Source of the DNA: Acanthochlamys bracteata
Lineage: Eukaryota; Streptophyta; Magnoliopsida; Pandanales; Velloziaceae
Reading direction: 5' to 3'
NCBI GenBank assembly: GCA_019914995.1
Contig: CM034127.1
Location: 8,184,001-8,248,000, forward strand
Length of the DNA: 64,000 nt
How positions within the stretch are numbered: position 1 is the stretch's first letter; the number at the start of each line of letters is the position of its first letter. Shown here in pieces: positions 35,535-45,953 of this stretch. The notes beneath the pieces were generated by a model. It saw only the letters and a list, made by a program, of their open reading frames with translations. It did not search any database and was not told the origin of the DNA. Position numbers and translations under genes: made by a program.

Positions 35535-38335
35535 TCAGCCATCCTTGGGATTGTGTCTTGGATGCTGCTTACTCTTCAACAAATGTGAAAGGCCAGCCAA
35601 AACATGCTGGCGGCTGCTAGGAACTCCTGTCTTTGCCAGGGCTCTTCCATATTTATCCAATAACACAAAACAAGGAACGTATTTGATGTCATAGTGAAGA
35701 AGCTGTACAGAAATTTGGAGACACATCAATCATAAAAAACTTAAATTTATTTGAACACAAATACAAATAAAACTACAACAATATATAGTATTTTTTTCTT
35801 TGAATAGCACAATAATTATTAACTTTTTAGGATTGCATTGGTTTTATTAATGGCACACATTGAGGTGAAAGTACCAAGTAAATATCTTGCAGATTCATGG
35901 CCGAAAAGGTTTGACTAAAATTCTTGGCCTAAGATGAGATTCACTAACGTATTAGCCGGTTAGGAACGGTCTGTGAATTACTTTACTGTTCTTAAAGATG
36001 TACTGCATCAGCCTACTGGCTTATATGTCCAGGCAAGTAAAAGTTCGGCATGCGTCACAAGTGTCTTATATTTAAGCAAGTAATAGTTACTAACTTACAC
36101 TTTGGATTAATTTTCTAGGTATTACTTAGTAGATCTACACCATTATGCCTGCATTTCTCTCTCCATATCACAGTGTATGATACCATTTGAAGGAAACTGA
36201 AGGGGAAGACCTGAAAATCCTAAAGAAAATACAATTACAATCACCTAAGTTACCCTAGACAATCTAGAGAGCTTTCGGTTTACTCAAAAATTGTTTCAAG
36301 GTCCTTGATGAATGCCGTACTTACTTTAATTGTAGTTGCAGTAGCTTATCATGTATTACGTAACTATATGCTATGTGTGTGATGCAAGTGATACACTCAC
36401 AATTTAACTTGGAGGAATGAAATTGTGATGCACTAGATCCAAACCAAGTGAGATCACGGAGAGAGCAAAAAGTTACTAATAGGTAATGGAATGATACTAG
36501 GGATCAAATTGCTAATGATATCCAGGCTCACTATAGTAGTAGGTAAATAGCATGCATAAGAATAGTTCTAGAGGTTGAGCTGTAAAAGACTCGTGCATAT
36601 GCCTTTGTACTTATAAATTTTATCAAGTTATAGATAATATTGTTCAGATCATTAACTGTTTTTTAGTATTATTAACAGTTTGACTTTAATTTTTGTATAA
36701 ATGCTAGCGATGGATGAAAGCTCCATGTGAAGGAAATATAAAGAAAGTATTGTGTCAAGTTCTTAATTGTTGCACAGGGAAAATTTGGCCTCAAGGTTGA
36801 TAAAACTATCATAAAGCTAGTGATTGTTGCTGTCATTTACTATGCCAATGTAAAATTTAGTGGTGATTGTACCTCAAACATTAGAACATTTTTGCACTCT
36901 AAGGAAGATTAAAAAGATTATTAAGAATTTAATTTTAGTGGATCTGGATGGAGCAAGGAATTGCATATAATTACATCAATAAGGCGACTGCATGCAAACA
37001 CATAAGGTATAGTTATTTTAGCATTTTAAATTGTGATGTTTGAATTGGAGATCGAGAGATTTTTCATCTCTCAATTATCTTTACATTATTAAAAAACACT
37101 AAGGCAAAGTCCTTGATTAACACATCTATTACTCGCATAAGTGATTTACGAATTACATGTAGAGATGATATTCATTGAGCTTGTCATGGAGAAGTTTGAA
37201 GCAAGAAATTCCCAATGGAATTGTCAATGTCAGCCAATTGATCCATTCTTCTAAACAAATGAAATCAACTTCAATAGTTTTGGTACTTGCAAGGAACATG
37301 GGATTGGTATCAGTTAAGTTATTCCAATATTACCACACCAAAAGGGAAGGAGAAGTAGGAACAGGTACCTTGAGCTCAAGAAGAAGAGTTTGCAACAACA
37401 AACATCAGTAATAATTTTAGCTAATCCTCTGTATTCAGCTTTGATATTTGAGCAGGAGTCATTCTTGCCGCCCCAAGACATTGAATTTGTACCGAGAAAA
37501 CCCAAAAGCATGTTTTAAGTGGTGAACTTCAATGTCCAACCCAATTAGCATAGGAAAATGCTAGCGGTGAAGATAAGAGCTTTTGTGTATATGCATATAT
37601 ACAAATATATATGCAGTAACATCTCTCAAAACCACAACTGAGAGATCAGTTCATACATTTCTTTTTCAGCTTCTTCGGTCACAACCTAACACTAAATGGT
37701 CTGAGCATGCCGACTTGTTTACTATCGAAAGAAAGTAAACTCATTCAAAATCTAATAGGCATTCTCTACAAATCATTGCAAGCTAGACCATAAACCGAAC
37801 CAAAATTACCAATAACATCAAAGAAGAAAATACAAAAACATCTAACTGAAACACTAACCTCAGGTAGCCACTTCTCATTCTCGGCATCAGCTAGCACGAA
37901 ACTGACCCAATCATCATTCCTCTTCTCCAATTCAAGCACAGTCCCAAGCAAAGAGTTACAGAGCCGGCACTTAGGCGAATAGAATTCAATCACGGTTGCC
38001 TCCTTCCCGCTCGCCAACGCCATCGCCAGCGCGTGCTGCTCTGCTTCCCCCTGCTCCACTGGCGATAACTTCGGCGGATATCCACGGTGGAGATTGGTGA
38101 CCTGAAGTGGTGACTGAGAAGAAGAAGTCGAGGAAGGGTTGGAAACGAGGGTTTGAGCGAGAGAACCAAGGGTTTGGAGGGATTTGAAGAGCCATGGGAG
38201 CTCGAAGGTTCCACAAGGGTGGTCAGACTTTTGATGGGGAATGGAGTTGCTGGTGGTAGGCTTCGAATGGAGAGAAGAATCCCACGGCCATTTCCAGCAG
38301 AGGAGAGGATGGAAAGGTTTCGCGGGGTCTGGCAT
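35535..38335 (-). CDS. Thioredoxin-fold protein with CRLC active-site-like motif
   Basis: Two exons, 38335-37859 and 35702-35535, joined by a 2.2-kb intron (donor GTTAGTG, acceptor CTGTACAG), give 214 residues. The N-terminal half is Ser/Pro-rich ([40 protein letters not shown]). A linker [20 protein letters not shown] leads to the thioredoxin fold: [16 protein letters not shown], then [36 protein letters not shown] with the cis-Pro-like VPCF, and [10 protein letters not shown]. This order matches a plant-specific thioredoxin-superfamily protein, probably plastid-targeted; its substrate is unknown to me. The frame stays open up to 38509, but that extension runs into a MITE at 38457-38707, so the internal Met at 38335 is the sound start. 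Confidence 0.85.
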
Positions 38336-38456
38336 TTGCTTGAAGCAGCAGCAGAGATCAGGAAGAATGGAAAGGGAAGGAGAAAAACTGTATAACAGCA
38401 AACAGCAAATGAAGGTTGAAAGAAAGAAGGAATCGGGGGTTGCTTGGTTTTGGTTA

Positions 38457-38707
38457 GGCGTGTTTAGCTGGTGCCCAAAGTAAGTTTTTTTGAAACTCAC
38501 TTCACCCAAATTAAAAAATTAAATAAAGAATTAAAAATATTTAATAAAAAATAAAATTATATATTAATAAAATATTTATAATAAGTTTTAAAAATAATTT
38601 TTTTAAAAAAAATTATTAATAAATAATTTTATTTAAATTTTTATACGTATTTTATATTGAAAGTGAGTTTCAAAAAAACTCACTTTGGGCACCAGGTAAA
38701 CACGCCC
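38457..38707. mobile_element. PIF/Harbinger-like MITE next to the thioredoxin-fold gene
   Basis: Left end TTA|GGCGTGTTTAGCTGGTGCC, right end GGCACCAGGTAAACACGCC(C)|TTA. The inverted ends extend for about 45 bp, taking in GTGCCCAAAGTGAGTTTTTT and AAACTCACTT. The TTA duplication and GGGCGTGTTTA tip fit Tourist-like MITEs. It lies about 120 bp upstream of the thioredoxin-fold start codon, inside its promoter or 5' UTR. A sister copy is at 41154-41404. Confidence 0.85.
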
Positions 38708-38741
38708 TTAACAATATGTTTGAATATATAATTAATAAATA

Positions 38742-39158
38742 AGTGAAGGGATAGATGCATTCCAATTTTTATACATACTTCAGTGTACTTTATGGCTGTT
38801 TGTGATCGTGGAGACCTTCAAATCTAATCTTTATCATTGGATATGAAGAACTATGAGTCGTTAACATACTGACAAAATTTTATCTCGATCGGATTACGAA
38901 TAGACATTCATCCGGTCACTTGATCAAGATGACTAAAATAGAATATATATATTTTATTAACTTTTACTATTTCGTGTCATCATTATTAAGTGATCGAATG
39001 AAGTTCTATTCGTAGTCCGATTGAGATTAAATTTTGTCAATATGTTAACGACTCGTAATTCTTTATATTCAATAGTAGAGATTGAACTTGAAGATCTCTA
39101 CGGGCACAATCGGTGCACTGGAGTGTGCATAAAGATTGGAGTGTCCCTATCCCTTCCC
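38742..39158. mobile_element. Foldback MITE with 8-bp target duplication
   Basis: AATAAATA lies at 38734-38741 and again at 39159-39166, flanking the element. The left end AGTGAAGGGATAGATGCATT pairs with the right end (reverse complement GGGAAGGGATAGGGACACTC). Pairing continues inward: CCAATTTTTATACATACTTC with CCAATCTTTATGCACACTCC, then GAGACCTTCAAATCTAATCT, GAGTCGTTAACATACTGACA and GATCGGATTACGAATAGAC with their complements. The loop is roughly 80 bp of AT-rich sequence. The 8-bp duplication points to hAT. A transcript through it would fold into a long hairpin. Confidence 0.85.
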
Positions 39159-39166
39159 AATAAATA

Positions 39167-39464
39167 AAATTAAATAAGATAGATTACTAAAGTAAAAATA
39201 AAATTTTGATTAATAATTTAATTTTATCTTATTTATTAATAAAATTAATAATAAATAATAATTATTTAAATAAGGAGTAAATAAGAGTAATTTTTATAAA
39301 AAATCTAAAATATTCTTTTGTACATACTTATATTAAAAAAATTAAAAAAGATATTGTATAGTATATAAATACTGTGTATATAAACTGTAGCAACTCAGAA
39401 AATTTAGAAGAATATTGTATAATGTATATATATACAGTGTTATATAGGGTTAAAAATACAAAGA
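39167..39464. other. AT-rich flank
   Basis: A run of TTATTAATAAAA-type sequence and TATATATATA near 39425. No gene is seen. Confidence 0.4.
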
Positions 39465-40312
39465 TTATTGTACCATAAGGAACAAATAAAGATATATGGC
39501 AGAAATCAACATCGAGCTAGTTATTATCTTCACTAATCTATTGAAGTTCTTAGCATAACTACCGCCGGCGACCGTTGCTGCCTTCGCTTTCACTTTGATC
39601 TCTTCAATTCTTGCCTTCATCTTCTTCCCTTCTTCATCCTTCAAGATTTTCTTCAGATTACCAGCCATGCATTCTTTCGTAACGATTCCATCGAACCCAA
39701 CAACGATCTTCCAAACGTGTAGATCACTCTCGCATTAAGCATTTGGTCGCCGAGGAACGAGAAATTAATTATCGGTACTCCTCCGGCAATCCCTTCGATA
39801 ACAAAACTTCAACCACAATGTGTCATGCAAGCTCCTACGACAGGGTGATGCAGCACGGCTACGTGTGGTGCCCATGGTACTACTATGCCTTTGCTCGTCT
39901 TCTCTATAAAACCTTCCGGTAGGTTTCCTCTAGCTATCTCCTTCAGTGACCATAGGGAAAGCAGGTAGGTACCTTGATCGCCGGTGCCGATCTTGTTGCG
40001 GAGAAGATCGGTGTTGACATGGGAAGAGAGACTAGTATGGCCATTAGCCACAACTAGCTTCGGCGTGCTCCGCTAACTCTTTCACAAATCACAAGAACCC
40101 ATCAGTCATAACGCAGGTGATTTTCACGCCGGCTTCCTTCTCCGTTGCTGCGATCGTTTCTTTAAAATTCCCTAGAGTTAAAATCTAGAAATCTCCATTG
40201 CAGCGTCGCCACGGCGGGTTTCAACTGAACGTTGGCGTGTGCAGAGCCGTAGAACGAGAAGAAAACATTGGGTGGTGCAGCGGCGACAAGAGCTCGTGGA
40301 AGAGAGAATGAT
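39465..40312 (-). pseudogene. UDP-glycosyltransferase pseudogene (UGT78-like), 5'-truncated
   Basis: Only the middle and end of a family-1 UGT remain. In order on the minus strand: [52 protein letters not shown], and the sugar-donor (PSPG) region. That region reads [20 protein letters not shown], then IEGIAGGVPIINFSFLGDQM. The end is DEEGKKMKARIEEIKVKAKA. The GDQ.LNAR wording recalls flavonoid 3-O-glucosyltransferases. It is dead: there are stops in the [14 protein letters not shown] region and right after MTHCG, a frameshift before the C-terminal block, and the first roughly 100 residues with the acceptor-site His are missing. Confidence 0.85.
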
Positions 40313-40609
40313 AATATAGTGTGTGACTAGAATAAAGTAATATGAGCAAAATTAGAATTTCAGCGATTGCTCTTTCTCGTAGTTTTTGAAAAATTTTAGT
40401 GAAAGTGAAGTTTACTATTTGTGTTTCAATAGATTTTAAAAATATATTAAAAATTAAAAAATATAGTTGTATTGAAAAATATGTAAATAAAAAAGTTAAA
40501 ACTGAACTTTCGTATGTGGAAGTAAAATTCTGAATTTTTTATCTAATTGAAACATATGAACTGTTCAGAACTCAAAATCTGATGAAAGAAAGTGAAGTTA
40601 CGGATACTT

Positions 40610-40855
40610 GAAACATGCTCTATATCCCAGTATTTTTTTAAAATAGAGAATATTTTTATCCTTTTCAAAAAAATAAGTCTTATTTTTTTAATTCTAAAAA
40701 AAATATATGCAATAAAAAATCTCATTACGTAGAATTTTTTTATATTTTTTAAATTTTTAAATAAAAATTTTAAATACTTATAAAATATATATTAAAAAAT
40801 ATAAAATAAAAAATAAAAAATGAGTGTCGTAAAAAGCTGAACCAAATACTCCCTT
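40610..40855. mobile_element. AT-rich MITE, second copy of the 32.2 kb family
   Basis: The core (ATGCAATAAAAAATCTCATT, ACGTAGAATTTTTTTATA, TATAAAATATATATTAAAAA) matches 32285-32395 in the same orientation. The right end AAAAGCTGAACCAAATACTCCC resembles the family terminus, but the left end is worn or truncated. Confidence 0.5.
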
Positions 40856-40983
40856 AGGAATTATTTGGCAGAGCTTACGGTACTATTCTTCATTCAAGAA
40901 AAGTCATATCCTTCAATTAACATTTTGAAGTATTTTGAAAATTTTTGTAAAAACTTAGAAAGTGTATGTGAACTGTATATTAC

Positions 40984-40987
40984 ACAA

Positions 40988-41024
<37 letters not shown>
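40984..41024. repeat. A-run plus (AT)n microsatellite
   Basis: A homopolymer of about ten A followed by about 14 TA units. Confidence 0.9.
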
Positions 41025-41028
<4 letters not shown>

Positions 41029-41153
41029 TATTATTCTTAGATAAAAAAATCATTCTCGATTTTTTAAAAATTTCAAAATAAATTCTATTTCAAAAAAACT
41101 TATTATTTTAAGAACTCTCTAAGCTCTTATTTTAATAGAACTTTTAACATAAA

Positions 41154-41404
41154 GGGCGTGTTTACTTTGTGGTTGAAGTGAGTTTTTTTGAAACTCACTT
41201 CATCCAAATTAAAAAATTAAATTAAAAATTAAAAATATTTAATAAAAATAAAATTATATATTAATAAAATATTTATAGTAAGTTTTAAAAATAATTTTTA
41301 AAAAAAATTTTATTAATAAAATAATTTTATTTAAATTTTTATATGTATTTTATATTGAAAGTGAGTTTTAAAAAACTCACTTTGGGGTGTTGGTAAACAC
41401 GCCC
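41154..41404. mobile_element. Harbinger-like MITE, sister of the 38.5 kb copy
   Basis: Left end GGGCGTGTTTACTTTGTGG, right end GGTGTTGGTAAACACGCCC. The inner part (AGTGAGTTTTTTTGAAACTC, ACTTCATCCAAATTAAAAAA ... TATTGAAAGTGAGTTTTA) is near-identical in layout and length (251 bp) to 38457-38707. The flanking three bases are AAA on both sides rather than TTA. Confidence 0.8.
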
Positions 41405-42643
41405 AAACTCTTAGCACAAAAGTAATTTCTGAATTAAGCCATCCCAATGTAACCTAAGATCGTCTTTGGTAATTAAATAACCTTGAAGATTGATGACAAT
41501 AAAAATATCAAGACGAACGAAACTTTTTTTTTTCATTTAAGAAACAATTACACAAATTTAACAAATAAATTCTGTATTAATTATGTTAATCTTTTTTGTT
41601 TATGTTAAAGAATTTACAAATAAAACTTTTGCTTGTATAATCGCTAAAAGACACGCATTTTATTTACGTTATTTCTTACTTGTGTTTTAATGAATTCGTT
41701 TGATTTAGTCCATGTTTTGGCATGATTTTTTTTAGTGATTTGGAATTTTTAAACCTAATGATTCATGCACAGAGCCGTAAAATTTCTTCTCAAAAATATA
41801 AATAAATTCTACGGCATGAGATAATTATATATACAATCTCTTTTTCGTAAAAAGTCATAAAAAGTTTCTGCAAAGCTTTTTTTTTTAAAGGCTTTACTGT
41901 TTTAGCTCTTTTTTTCTAGCTTAAGCTTTTTTGGTCTTACGACTCGTGTTTGGATGGTACCCTAAAAATACTTACTTGCTAAGCTCCCTATTTAAAAATA
42001 ATCAAAATAAGTAAAAATATACTTATGAAGAAAGCTTTTTTAGTTAACGAGACAAATATATCCCTCAAATTATTAATGTTGTATATAAATATCAAGTAAG
42101 CAAATAAGCACTTTCAATATAGATGAATTCAAACACTAAAAAGTTTATAAAAGCTCTACTCGTTAAAAGAGGTTTTTTTGGGATAAGCCAACTAGCAGAG
42201 CCTAATTCAAATATAATAGTTTTGACTGTTTTCAAATTAAAATGCTTATATGTATATTTTTTCAGCTAATCTTTTATTTATTAAATTTTAGATAATGCAC
42301 TATTACCTATCAATTGATCTGACTTAGTAAACTAATTAGATTGTGTCATGTTCTTCCTATAAGTATATTGTTAACGTATAATTGATTAAAATAATAGAAA
42401 CATTATAATGGATTCTACTAAGACTTATTTTCATTTACATTCATTTTCATTCTTTTATTCCTTTTTTTTTCTGGCATTGTTTTAATTTCATTTACGGCTC
42501 AATCGAACAGCAAATCGATTTCCCATCCGCAGTCGCTTGATGTGTGACCCCATATATTACATCGAAGATGCATCAATCTACAATAACCACAGGCAAAATC
42601 TTATAAACAAATTTCATTTCATAGATTCATACTACAGAAACCA
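41405..42643. other. AT-rich gene-free stretch
   Basis: No gene is seen. A loosely inverted block at about 41870-42200 (GGCTTTACTGTTTTAGCTC to AAAAGCTCTACTCGTTAAAA) may be a worn MITE. The last part is the 3' side of the PPR gene. Confidence 0.4.
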
Positions 42644-44203
42644 TCAGGTACATCCAAGAAATAATGGTTCCAAATTCTCATTTTCCTTAAAAAAATAGGA
42701 CTTTTCACAGATACCATATAGCAAAAGCTGTAACATGTTGCCTATTTCCATTCTCTGTGGATGCACGAGATCACCTGAAACAAATGAGCTCACCTTCCCC
42801 TCCACCTCAACTGCACTATATGCGGTTTTCTTGATACCTCTACTTCCAATCAGCTTCCTCACCCTAGATGCATCTTCTTTTCTATTTGCATTCAAGTAAA
42901 TGTTTGATAGCTGGACGTATGCGCCCTCATCGTCTCCTTCATCCGCATTGATAGATTGCAATTCCTCAACTGCGAATTCTGCAAGCTCAACATTCCCATG
43001 TAGACGGCATCCAGTAAGCAATGAGCCCCACACTGATGCAAGTGGCTTCATTGGCATTTGATGAACAAGTGCTACTGCTTCCTCCAGCCTCCCCACCCTG
43101 CAAAGCATGTCAACTGCACAACTATAGTGCTCGTGTTGCGGCACAACCCCATACCTCATCTCCATGCTGGCAAGTAGTGAAGTGCCCTCCTCCACAAGCC
43201 CTGCATGCGAACATGCTGACAAGACGTTTAAAACTACCACGCCATCCGGCTGCAATCCATCCTCATCCTGCATTCTGGCCAAGCATTTAACTGACTCATT
43301 TGCAAGTCCATTCATCGCATAGCCACCAACCATAGCCGACCACACATAGCTATTCCTTTCAGCGACTGCATTGAACACCTTCTTTGCATTTTCAATGCAG
43401 CCGCACTTTGCATACATGCTTACCAAAGCAGACCCTACATGCGAATCACTCAAGAACTCTGGTCTTTCCAGTTCCAGATACCGATTCACCCATTCACCCT
43501 GCTCGAGTGCACTGGCATGAGCGCAAGCCGTCAGCGCAGTAGTAATCACAAACTCATCCGGCCTCACGAAATCAAACAATATCATTCTCCGAAACAACTG
43601 AACCGCTTCCAATGACATATCATTGTTGATATAAGCGTTCATTAAGACATCATAGTGTACAGCATCCCTAAGCGGAATTTCGTCAAACACCTTGCGCGCT
43701 GCAGCATAATCGTTGCACCCGTAGAACCTCAACAGAGCAGTTTGCACGAAGCGGTCAGCAGAAGCAAGACCATTGCTAAAAACCCGAGCATGGATTTGTT
43801 TCCCATGAGAAAACAAACAAATGTTTCGAGCGCAAGCTGCAAGAGCAAAAGGGTAGCTGTGGTGATCGGGGAAGGGCAAGAGAGTGAAGAAGTTGAGAGC
43901 AACAGCAGGGTGGGGCCCGCGAGAGTGAGCCCGGATGAGTGTGTTGAAGATGAAGGAATTGGGAGTTGCCGGAGATTGGTGGAAGAGAAGGGAAGCATAG
44001 TGAAGGTTCTCTGAAGAAGGGAGAGAGCAGAAGGCGTGGATGAGTCTGCTGAGCGCGAAGGTGTTGTGGTGGAGACCGTGGTGTAGAAAAAGAGCGTGTA
44101 CTGCACGGAGATGCTTGGTAGAGTTGCAGCGGTGGAGCAGGGACATGCAACGCTGCCACGCCGCGGCATCGATCGCCGTCGTCGACTCACCGACGGCGAG
44201 CAT
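42644..44203 (-). CDS. Pentatricopeptide repeat protein, PLS class with E domain
   Basis: Intronless, 519 residues. Tandem helical repeats carry the usual PLS wording: LRAVHALFLHHGLHHNTFAL, NSFIFNTLIRAHSRG, HGKQIHARVFSNGL, ALLRFYGCNDYAAARKVFDE, then VHYDVLMNAYINNDMSLEAV, SALVSMYAKCGCIENAKKVF, YVWSAMVGGYAMNGLANESV and LNVLSACSHAGLVEEG. The E-type end follows: SVWGSLLTGCRLHGNVELAE, YVQLSNIYLNANRKEDASRV, RGIKKTAYSAVEVEGKV. No DYW deaminase block follows; the protein ends soon after FVSGDLVHPQRMEI with a tail unlike the family, so the C-terminus may be altered. PLS-E proteins bind organelle RNA and usually specify C-to-U editing sites with a DYW partner. The target and the organelle cannot be read from the sequence; no classic transit peptide is obvious. 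Confidence 0.93.
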   Translation of the reverse strand: MLAVGESTTAIDAAAWQRCMSLLHRCNSTKHLRAVHALFLHHGLHHNTFALSRLIHAFCSLPSSENLHYASLLFHQSPATPNSFIFNTLIRAHSRGPHPAVALNFFTLLPFPDHHSYPFALAACARNICLFSHGKQIHARVFSNGLASADRFVQTALLRFYGCNDYAAARKVFDEIPLRDAVHYDVLMNAYINNDMSLEAVQLFRRMILFDFVRPDEFVITTALTACAHASALEQGEWVNRYLELERPEFLSDSHVGSALVSMYAKCGCIENAKKVFNAVAERNSYVWSAMVGGYAMNGLANESVKCLARMQDEDGLQPDGVVVLNVLSACSHAGLVEEGTSLLASMEMRYGVVPQHEHYSCAVDMLCRVGRLEEAVALVHQMPMKPLASVWGSLLTGCRLHGNVELAEFAVEELQSINADEGDDEGAYVQLSNIYLNANRKEDASRVRKLIGSRGIKKTAYSAVEVEGKVSSFVSGDLVHPQRMEIGNMLQLLLYGICEKSYFFKENENLEPLFLGCT

Positions 44204-44328
44204 TCAAGTTCGCTTCGTTGTTTTCGAAGGTAAGGGAGCAGTGGGGATAAGTTTGGAGTTGGTTTTAATAACTCCCAGATTATTTAAAACAGGAGACAGT
44301 TAAACCTAAGCTAGTCGTGTTCAAAACC

Positions 44329-45953
44329 ATGGCTCGCGTTCTTCTTCTTCGATATTGCCACCACCGCGTCGCTCCAGTTCTTGGACACCAATGACCATTC
44401 AAGTCTGGCAAATCTAAAACGCATCACTCGCCGGAAAATTAACGTAGATCAAGACTATTACAGTGAGAGCTAGAAGAAATCGAACGGCAGCAGCGGTCGA
44501 TTCCAGCTGCACAAAAGCTAAGGGCAACACTTGCTTACTAATCCAAGGCTTCTTGATGCATTGTTCGAAAAGCTGGTGTTCTACCGACACCGGTCCTTGA
44601 ACTGGAATTCCCACAGTGAAGCTGCTGCAGTCTCCTACGAAAGTTGTTGCTGTTGATATTGATCGAAAGATGGTTGACTCTCTTAATGAACGTTTTGAAC
44701 AGCTTGCTTGCAAGAACGGTCCACTGTGAGTGCATTTTCCACTTCTTTTGCGAAATTTTAACAGGAATCTCGGTTATTTTGCGATCCTTTTCTTGGAATC
44801 TCTAGCCAATTAAAGGCTTGCTTGTTACCTGTTTATGGAATTCTGAAAAGAAGTTGATGTGCTGAAAAGGCCTCATCCGGTCACCAGTGAAGGCATTTCC
44901 GGTTGCCGGCTAATCATAAGTGTCAGTGCTAGCTTGTTAAACTAAAATAGAATGTCATATGTTCAAGCCAACCGGTAGCCCAGCTCAGTTAGCAGGAGTA
45001 GTGCACTCCTAGCTTGATTGTAATGGTAGTAATGTTTTTCTGGTCACTTAACTTTAGGATGCATCTGTTGGAGGATTATTCTCCTACCTTCTTGTCTTGA
45101 TGTGAGAACTGAGTGGCTAAATGAGCTTCTCCTTTGAGCACTCTAGCGTGTTGTGCCACCCTGATATGTGCAGCTTATGCTTGTCCCTGGACTAATCAGA
45201 TATGATAAAGCACAAATGATCAAAAACATATATGGATGTAAGGATCACACAAAGTTCAGAAAAAAATAAATAAAATAATGGTCGTTGTTCTCGTACTTCA
45301 CAAGATGTTCTTGGAATTCCTCTATAAAGACTATTAGAACTCCTCTGTAAGCTTGGTACTATGTTTTCTAATTGCCTTTGCAGGTGATAACAGAGAATGC
45401 ATTGAAGACTGAGTTCCTAGAATTTGGTACTTGTGTGACAAATATTCCTTATGGGATATCATCTCCTGTTATCACCAAGCTTCTCTTTCTGGATCAAGCA
45501 TGATGCGGTTCCGAAGTGCAACCGTGCTCCTTCAAAAGGAGTTTACTCACAGGCTTCTGGCAGCACCTGGTGAGTTGGAGTTTAATAGGCTAGCTGCCAA
45601 TGTCGGACTACTGCTACTGAGGAGTTCCTCATGGATGTAAGCAAGCAGGATTTCATCCCATGTCCTAAGGTTGACTGCTCTTTGGTCAAGATACAGCCGT
45701 GTTGCGAGATTCCTGCAGTTGATCTGGATGAGTGGTTAGCCTTCACTAGGACATACTTAAGAAAGAAGAACAAGACCTTGGTGTCATTTTCAAGCAAAAG
45801 AAGAACATGATGGAGCTATTTCAGAGATCCAAATTAAATGCCTGTGAGGACAAAATCACATCTGGAGAAAAGGTAACACAAGAAGCGGACATTGACTATG
45901 TCAATCTGGATCAGTTGCTGTTGACAGTGATGTCCGTATTCCGTGAGAACTGA
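44329..45953 (+). pseudogene. DIM1/KsgA-type rRNA adenine dimethylase pseudogene
   Basis: Broken plus-strand pieces of an rRNA (adenine-N6,N6-)dimethyltransferase: QHLLTNPRLLDA near 44525, then KLLQSPTKVVAVDIDRKMVD and SLNERFEQLA (SAM-binding region) to 44710. An apparent intron runs to about 45385. ITENALKTEFLEFGTCVTNI and PYGISSPVITKLLF (the NIPY catalytic motif) follow, then LLQKEFTHRLLAAPGELEFN, DFIPCPKVDCSLVKI, VDLDEWLAFTRT and LRKKNKTLGVIFKQKKNMME. The frame changes between nearly every block, with stops after LLFLDQA and in the FTRT*LRKK region. Retention of an intron argues for decay of a normal gene copy, not a retrocopy. The family's enzymes dimethylate two adenines near the 3' end of small-subunit rRNA; the wording is nearer the organellar DIM1 type. 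Confidence 0.8.

Noticed and set aside
38336..38509. N-terminal extension of the thioredoxin-fold protein
   Set aside because: Part of it is encoded by a MITE and it lacks family-like sequence; the Met at 38335 is preferred.
43655..44190. Overlapping frames on both strands within the PPR gene
   Set aside because: Shadows; only the 519-residue minus-strand frame has repeat motifs.
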